Shown here: one piece after another, positions 51,047 through 55,460 of the stretch
Numbering within the stretch: the stretch's first letter is position 1
Layout: each line of letters begins with the position of its first letter
Assembly: GCA_947302515.1 (NCBI GenBank)
Contig: CAMYVT010000007.1
Location: forward strand, 1 to 55,460
Source: an uncultured Caryophanales bacterium
GTDB lineage: Bacteria > Bacillota_I > Bacilli_A > RF39 > UBA660
Direction: 5' to 3'
DNA length: 55,460 nt
Program-made: the position numbers and the translations under genes
The notes under the pieces: generated by a model
Database searches by the model: none
The model's input: the letters and a program-made list of their open reading frames with translations, nothing else
What the model was told of the DNA's origin: nothing

Positions 51047-51052
51047 ATCTTA

Positions 51053-51081
51053 ATCATATAGGATATTTTAAAAAAAGTCAA
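51053..51081 (-). promoter_or_regulatory. Promoter of the predicted small RNA
   Basis: Minus strand TTGACT (51081-51076), 17 bases, TATGAT (51058-51053). Confidence 0.7.
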
Positions 51082-51087
51082 TTCATT

Positions 51088-51126
51088 TAAAAAAAATAAA
51101 AGAGCCTTTACATTACGACTCTTTTA
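51088..51126 (-). terminator. recG terminator
   Basis: Stem AAAAGAG/CTCTTTT with a wide loop and T run on the minus strand, overlapping the recG stop. Confidence 0.65.
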
Positions 51127-53113
51127 TAGATATAGAATTAATTAATCTAACTTTTAATTCATCTTTATCAGTATCTTTATTTAATAAATATTCTTTAGAA
51201 TCCTTCTTAGCCTGTAATAGTATTTTATAGTCATTTTTAATATTAGCAATCTTAAAAGCCATATCTCCAGATTGTTTTGTACCAAATAAATCACCATGTC
51301 CTCTTAACTTAAAATCCTCTTCAGAAATAATGAATCCGTCATCTTCTCTTTCCATTATTTTAAGCCTTTCAGTATCACTATCACTAATTAAGATACATTG
51401 GCTCTTAGAAGTACCTCTTCCTACTCTACCACGAAGCTGATGTAATGTAGATAAACCAAATCTATCGGCATCAAATATTACCATAGAAGTGGCATTAGGA
51501 ACATCTACTCCAACCTCTACAACTGTAGTAGAAATAAGTATTTGTACTTCATTATTTTTAAATTGTTCCATTATTATATCTTTAGCACCACTTGCCATCT
51601 TACCATGAACAATATCTATTTTATATAAATCCTTAAAAGCAAGTTTCATTTGATCTTTTAACTCATTTACTGTAGTTAAATCACTATTCTCACTCTCTTC
51701 AATAAGAGGAGCAATAACATATACTTGATGACCATTTTTTAATTCTTTATAAATCATCTCAAGTACTTCTTTTATTTCACTGTTCTTTTTAACATAAGTA
51801 TCTATCTTTTGACGTCCTTTAGGTCTTTCTTTAATAGTAGAAACATCCATATCACCAAAAATTGTTAATGCATAAGTTCTTGGTATTGGAGTAGCACTCA
51901 TATATAAAACATCAGGTTTAATTCCTTTATTCTGTAAATTAGCTCTTTGATGTACACCAAAACGATGTTGTTCATCTGTAATAACTAAACCTAAGTTTTG
52001 ATATTCAACTTCATCTTGAATTAAAGCATGTGTACCAATTACCATATGAATTTTACCATTCTTTAATCCTTCATATATTTCATTTTTCTCTTTTTTAGGA
52101 GTAGAACCAGTAAGTAAAGCAATTTTTACTCTAGTCCCTTTTAAAAACTCTTTTAAATTAATATAATGTTGCATTGCAAGTATTTCAGTAGGAGCCATCA
52201 AAGCACTTTGATATCCACTTAAATAGTTAGCAAACATACCAGTAAAAGCAACAACAGTTTTACCAGATCCAACATCACCTTGTAATAATCTATTCATTCT
52301 ATGAGGTGCTTCTAAATCAGTAACAATCTCATCTATTGCCTTATCTTGATCACCAGTAAGTTTAAAAGGTATTTTATTAATAAACTCTTTTAATTTATCT
52401 CTATCAATAACTCTTTCTAAACCATTATTTTTCTTTTTATTCATCTGTTTTAAATAATTAATTTTAAACATAAATTCAAATAATTCTTCATATTTTAAAC
52501 GAATTGTAACTTCTTTTAATTTTTCCATAGTACTAGGATTATGTATAACATTTAAGGATGTCTTTTTATTTAAAAAATTATACTTCTTTATATATTCTTC
52601 TGGAATATTATCAAGTACTTCTCTACCAAACATTAATAATGCCATATTAATATATGTAGACATATTCTTATTAGTAAGACCACTAGTACAATGATATACA
52701 GGTTCTATTTTCATACTATTAGATAATAAATCCATTTTTATATCACTAGCAGTAATAACATTTTTACTTTTATCAAGTTTACCAATAACAGTAATACCAG
52801 TTCCAACACTTAATTGATTTTTTAAAAACGCCCTATTAAATATTGAAACACCAACCACTCCAGATTGGGTAACTAATCTAAAATTCATTTTATTTAAACC
52901 AGCTTTAAATCTCATTAATATAGGTACACTTTCAACTTTACCATCTATTATGATTTTTTCTCCATCTCCAACCTTTTGTAGATCATTTCTTTCTAATAAA
53001 TCATACCTAAAAGGATAATGAGTAAGCAAATCATCAATAGTAAGAATACCTATTTTATTTAATAAAGTAAGAGATTTGGGCCCTATACCTTTAACATCCT
53101 TTAATTCTGCCAT
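51113..53113 (-). CDS. recG: ATP-dependent DNA helicase RecG
   Basis: 666 residues, normal length. Wedge/OB domain (about 1-230: KGIGPKSLTLLNKIGI, DGKVESVPILMRFKAGL), helicase core with Walker A GDVGSGKT (about 277-284), DEQH (about 378-381), SATPIPRT (about 404-411), and C-terminal motifs VEVGVDVPNA, QLRGRVGRG and the RecG tail FGTKQSGD. Regresses stalled replication forks and processes recombination junctions. Start after AAGGGAAGTGATTAT. Confidence 0.97.
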   Translation of the reverse strand: MAELKDVKGIGPKSLTLLNKIGILTIDDLLTHYPFRYDLLERNDLQKVGDGEKIIIDGKVESVPILMRFKAGLNKMNFRLVTQSGVVGVSIFNRAFLKNQLSVGTGITVIGKLDKSKNVITASDIKMDLLSNSMKIEPVYHCTSGLTNKNMSTYINMALLMFGREVLDNIPEEYIKKYNFLNKKTSLNVIHNPSTMEKLKEVTIRLKYEELFEFMFKINYLKQMNKKKNNGLERVIDRDKLKEFINKIPFKLTGDQDKAIDEIVTDLEAPHRMNRLLQGDVGSGKTVVAFTGMFANYLSGYQSALMAPTEILAMQHYINLKEFLKGTRVKIALLTGSTPKKEKNEIYEGLKNGKIHMVIGTHALIQDEVEYQNLGLVITDEQHRFGVHQRANLQNKGIKPDVLYMSATPIPRTYALTIFGDMDVSTIKERPKGRQKIDTYVKKNSEIKEVLEMIYKELKNGHQVYVIAPLIEESENSDLTTVNELKDQMKLAFKDLYKIDIVHGKMASGAKDIIMEQFKNNEVQILISTTVVEVGVDVPNATSMVIFDADRFGLSTLHQLRGRVGRGTSKSQCILISDSDTERLKIMEREDDGFIISEEDFKLRGHGDLFGTKQSGDMAFKIANIKNDYKILLQAKKDSKEYLLNKDTDKDELKVRLINSISIKES

Positions 53114-53313
53114 ATAATCACTTCCCTTTTTAAAAATTACAAGTACATATATACATCACACATCTCTTCGCATATTATATCATAATTACCTATTTATTTA
53201 AAGAAAAAATATAATAATATAAATTATATTTATATCTCAGTAATATCTATATAAATCAACGTTTTAACAAAAATAAAAAAGTTAAAAAAAGTTGTTTTTT
53301 TTAATAAAAATGA
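53114..53313. other. AT-rich stretch upstream of recG and the predicted RNA
   Basis: About 200 bases before the RNA promoter contain only AT-rich sequence with A and T runs (for example around 53270-53305). No ORF, hairpin of note or repeat is seen; presumably it carries the recG promoter. Confidence 0.4.
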
Positions 53314-53342
53314 TTGACAAATAGACACTTTTCGATTAGGAT
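53314..53342 (+). promoter_or_regulatory. Promoter of the plus-strand predicted RNA
   Basis: TTGACA (53314-53319), 17 bases, TAGGAT (53337-53342). Perfect -35, weaker -10. Confidence 0.7.
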
Positions 53343-53348
53343 AGAAAG

Positions 53349-53485
53349 CACCAATTCGGAATTAGGCGAATTGGTCGCTAGTATCACACTAGCCAACCCC
53401 TTTTTATTCTTTTTGGAGGCTGCCCTCAGGGGGTGCAGCCTCTTAGTATGAAAAGCAAAAGAGATGTGGCCGACATCTCTTTTTG
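53349..53485 (+). ncRNA. Predicted structured RNA with pseudoknot
   Basis: About 137 bases with promoter and terminator. Hairpins in order: ACCAATTCG/CGAATTGGT (53350-53375, nine perfect pairs), GCTAGT/ACTAGC (53377-53393), GAGGCTGC/GCAGCCTC (53416-53442) with a loop CCTCAGGGGGT, and terminator AGAGATGT/ACATCTCT (53460-53480) then TTTTTG. ACCCC (53396-53400) can pair with GGGGT in the third loop (53430-53434), a five-pair pseudoknot. G+C-rich islands in an AT-rich gap favour RNA. No known family recognised. Confidence 0.65.
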
Positions 53486-53490
53486 TTTTA

Positions 53491-54003
53491 TTAAACTCTA
53501 AACATTTGTCTAGTTTTAAGAATATATTGTTTTCTTTTATCAAGTTTACTAGGATTATGTGCTAAAGCATCACATTTTTGTACAATAAATCTCTTATAAC
53601 ACAATTCATAATTATCTCTTATTTCATCTTTAGTTATTTCTGTATCATGCATTCTTATTAAATATATTATTTTATTTTTAAACATATTGGGATAGTCAAA
53701 TCTTTTTAGTATTTCTTTAGCAATTTCAGCACTTTTATCAGCATGTCCTACATAATGATATACTTCTCCATCTTGTTGATATGAAAAAGGCTTGCCTATA
53801 TCATGTAATAATAAAGCAAGTCTAATATCAAACTCTTTTGGAGCCATACTTAAAGCAAGCATAGTATGCTCCCATACATCTAAATGATGATGTGGATGTT
53901 TTTGATCAAAACCAATACAATGTTCTAATTCCGGAATTATTTTAATTAATTCATCTCTGTAACTATCAATATCATCACTTAATAATATTTCTTCTAAAAG
54001 CAT
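53491..54003 (-). CDS. HD-domain protein (tRNA nucleotidyltransferase-like HD)
   Basis: 170 residues, only the HD domain: HHHLDVWEHTMLAL (about 38-51), LALLLHDIGKPFSY (about 62-75), YVGHADKSAEIAKEIL (about 88-103) and LIRMHDTE (about 118-125). The pattern is like the HD module attached to some CCA-adding enzymes and diguanylate-type phosphohydrolases, here free-standing. Metal-dependent phosphohydrolase; substrate unknown. Abuts the membrane protein gene upstream. Confidence 0.85.
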   Translation of the reverse strand: MLLEEILLSDDIDSYRDELIKIIPELEHCIGFDQKHPHHHLDVWEHTMLALSMAPKEFDIRLALLLHDIGKPFSYQQDGEVYHYVGHADKSAEIAKEILKRFDYPNMFKNKIIYLIRMHDTEITKDEIRDNYELCYKRFIVQKCDALAHNPSKLDKRKQYILKTRQMFRV

Positions 54004-54434
54004 TATCTATTGTCAAGTAAACTTGTAAGAACAGCCATAAATCCAAATCCAAAGAAGAAAGATCCAACTAATAATAATATATACATGAATAAATCTTTAA
54101 ATAGACCCTTAGTAATAAAATACGCAATTAAAATAACAGCAATAATAATTCCAATTCTTCTAAACCAAATCCAAAATATTGCAAGAAAATCTATTAATTC
54201 TTCATTATCAGTTATTCTAGAATAAGCAGATGAAGTTTTTTTCTTTTTAACAGTCTTAGTAACAACAACTTTTTCTTCATCGTCATCATCTTCAACAACA
54301 ACTTTTGTAGGCTTATTAAAATCTTCATAAGAAACATCGCTTAAATCGTTTTCAACACTATAAAATCTTGCATCGCCATCATCTTCATAATAATCATCAA
54401 TTTTGCCCAAATCATCATATTTACTCTTTCTCAT
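54003..54434 (-). CDS. Small acidic-headed membrane protein
   Basis: 143 residues from the ATG at 54434 after GGGGATGAT; earlier in-frame starts lie in the upstream terminator region. The N-terminal half is acidic and soluble (DDLGKIDDYYEDDGD, VVVEDDDDEEKVV), then a K-rich stretch and two helices (about 90-110 and 115-138) in the C-terminal half. No family recognised. Its stop abuts the HD gene's ATG, so they are probably one operon. Confidence 0.6.
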   Translation of the reverse strand: MRKSKYDDLGKIDDYYEDDGDARFYSVENDLSDVSYEDFNKPTKVVVEDDDDEEKVVVTKTVKKKKTSSAYSRITDNEELIDFLAIFWIWFRRIGIIIAVILIAYFITKGLFKDLFMYILLLVGSFFFGFGFMAVLTSLLDNR

Positions 54435-54489
54435 ATAATCATCCCCATTAATTGCCAAATATTGTAGCACAAATATACAAAAAAATAAA

Positions 54490-54513
54490 GAAAAAAGACC
54501 AATTGGTCTTTTT
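54490..54513. terminator. Terminator of the PFOR gene (symmetric)
   Basis: Stem AAAGACC/GGTCTTT around AATT, flanked by A and T runs; serves the oxidoreductase gene ending at 54514. Confidence 0.85.
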
Positions 54514-55460
54514 TTATTCACTAACTTCTCCTTGTAAAGATTCATAATAATGATATGTTTCTTCTGCTTGAGCTTTATTTTGTTCAAGTAATTGATCACC
54601 ATCTTTATTAATCTTTTTAAGAGATTTATATCTATCTTCCCCTAACATAAACTCTTCATATTTAGAGAAATCTGCTTTACTATCCAATTTAAATTCACGA
54701 TTAGTTGGATTATAACTAAATACTGGGAAGTATCCAGATGCTGTTGCATCCTTTTCTTCATTAATAGAATTCTTCATTCCTTTTAATATACCTTGAGCAA
54801 TACATGGAGCATAAGCAATTATAATAGATGGTCCATCATAAGCCTCTGCTTCTTTCATAACTCTAATAGCTTGCATTGGATTAGCTCCTAGAGAAATAGT
54901 ACCAACATATACATGAGGATAACTCATAGCCATCTTAGCAAGATTCTTCTTAGCAGTTTCTTTTCCACCAGCAGCAAACTTAGCAACAGCTCCTGTTCTA
55001 GTAGATTTAGATGCTTGCCCACCAGTATTTGAATATACTTCAGTATCAAGTACTAATATATTAATATTTCTTTTATTAGCAAGAACATGATCTATTCCAT
55101 TATATCCAATGTCATATGCCCATCCATCTCCACCAATCATCCATACAGATTTAGGTAAGATAAACTCTTTTAATTTTGCAAGTCTATCTATCTTAGTATC
55201 AGGAATTATTTCAAGTAACTTACGAGCATTTTCTTCATTTTGTTCTTTACAATAATTATCATAAATCTCTTTTTCACTACGCTTAATTAAACTACTATTA
55301 TTTTTAATTAAAGTAACAATTTGTTCCTTCATAGCTTCATCAGCTACTTTCATACCAAATCCAAACTCTGCATTATCTTCAAATAATGAATTAGCCCATG
55401 GAATAGTATAAGGCATTGATGGAGTACTTGCTCCATAAATAGAAGAACATCCAGTAGCAT
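54514..55460 (-). CDS. nifJ: Pyruvate:ferredoxin (flavodoxin) oxidoreductase, C-terminal part
   Basis: Frame is open to the right edge, so the start is outside; 315 residues visible. It begins ATGCSSIYGASTPSMPYT, the conserved thiamine-diphosphate domain segment, then WANSLFEDNAEFGFGM, the TPP/Mg motif GGDGWAYDIGYNGIDH, LDTEVYSNTGGQ.SKSTRTGAVAKF and IAYAPCIAQGI. Converts pyruvate and CoA to acetyl-CoA, CO2 and reduced ferredoxin in anaerobes. The C terminus appears complete, with its own terminator. Confidence 0.96.
   Translation of the reverse strand, partial: ATGCSSIYGASTPSMPYTIPWANSLFEDNAEFGFGMKVADEAMKEQIVTLIKNNSSLIKRSEKEIYDNYCKEQNEENARKLLEIIPDTKIDRLAKLKEFILPKSVWMIGGDGWAYDIGYNGIDHVLANKRNINILVLDTEVYSNTGGQASKSTRTGAVAKFAAGGKETAKKNLAKMAMSYPHVYVGTISLGANPMQAIRVMKEAEAYDGPSIIIAYAPCIAQGILKGMKNSINEEKDATASGYFPVFSYNPTNREFKLDSKADFSKYEEFMLGEDRYKSLKKINKDGDQLLEQNKAQAEETYHYYESLQGEVSE

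Noticed and set aside
50967..51047. A 26-codon ORF starting MRGSIYHAD inside the predicted RNA
   Set aside because: Its ATG falls at the predicted transcript start with no ribosome site, and the sequence is explained by the RNA hairpins.
1..55460. Mycoplasma genetic code (TGA as Trp)
   Set aside because: TGA ends several genes at the expected place (for example cpaF at 8343 and the gene ending at 312) and Trp is encoded by TGG.
1..55460. CRISPR arrays, rRNA, tRNA genes and insertion sequences
   Set aside because: None could be found by reading both strands; no regularly spaced repeats, tRNA folds or transposase genes are present.

Overview
The window is strongly AT-rich and, apart from one protein gene and one predicted RNA, everything is on the minus strand, so transcription runs from high to low coordinates. 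Low GC, strong AGGAGG-type ribosome sites, TTGACA/TATAAT promoters, a CIRCE operator, a SAM-I riboswitch and the B. subtilis-like order ireB-ruvX-yrzB-mltG-trmR-trhP1-trhP2-greA point to a Firmicutes/Mycoplasmatota-side Bacillus relative. TGA is used as a stop, so this is not Mycoplasma code 4. Pyruvate:ferredoxin oxidoreductase and desulfoferrodoxin indicate an anaerobe. An uncultured gut lineage of the RF39 kind is my inference; no rRNA is present to prove it.

Region 1 (1-18627) is a surface-appendage locus and the most interesting part. From its promoter at 18660-18687 it reads: membrane DUF4352-like protein, DUF5011-containing protein, class B sortase, a 988-residue cysteine-rich exoprotein, a single-TM TadE-like protein, CpaB/RcpC, CpaF/TadA ATPase with a long proline-rich tail, TadB, TadC, a 52-residue Flp-like pilin, two TadE/F-like minor pilins and a TadZ/CpaE-like protein. 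It then passes directly into a type IV secretion (conjugation-type) set: two VirB2-like paralogues, VirB6/TrbL, PrgI (VirB3-like), a VirB4-N-domain-like protein and VirB4 running off the left edge. The three pilin-type genes each have their own promoter, and one (3930-4259) has a perfect consensus promoter plus its own terminator. No relaxase, coupling protein or prepilin peptidase is in the window.

Region 2 (18723-31671) is housekeeping: greA, a dGTPase-like HD protein, the wobble-uridine hydroxylation/methylation trio (trhP2, trhP1, trmR), mltG, yrzB, ruvX, ireB, a rhomboid protease, a hybrid histidine kinase and an AMP-forming ligase.

Region 3 (31869-44839) holds a lone plus-strand hypothetical gene, NUDIX, HD, RluD, a CIRCE-controlled Hsp20, DUF2130, a zinc-ribbon protein, an SDR-HAD-desulfoferrodoxin group, and a metal module made of a CDF transporter and a 52-residue metallothionein-like protein. 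An N-terminally truncated FtsX permease lies just upstream of the CDF gene.

Region 4 (44897-51112) is accessory: a small gene under a SAM-I riboswitch, a PH-like protein, and a run of small anchored proteins and lipoproteins sharing a CTK motif. Three related hairpins (45482, 46312, 50951) have compensating base changes in the stem, a GNRA loop on the minus strand and a conserved CCCCCTGAAG flank; one ends a compact predicted RNA gene with its own promoter.

Region 5 (51113-55460) holds recG, a predicted plus-strand structured RNA with promoter, pseudoknot and terminator (53349-53485), an HD protein, a small membrane protein and the C-terminal part of pyruvate:ferredoxin oxidoreductase.
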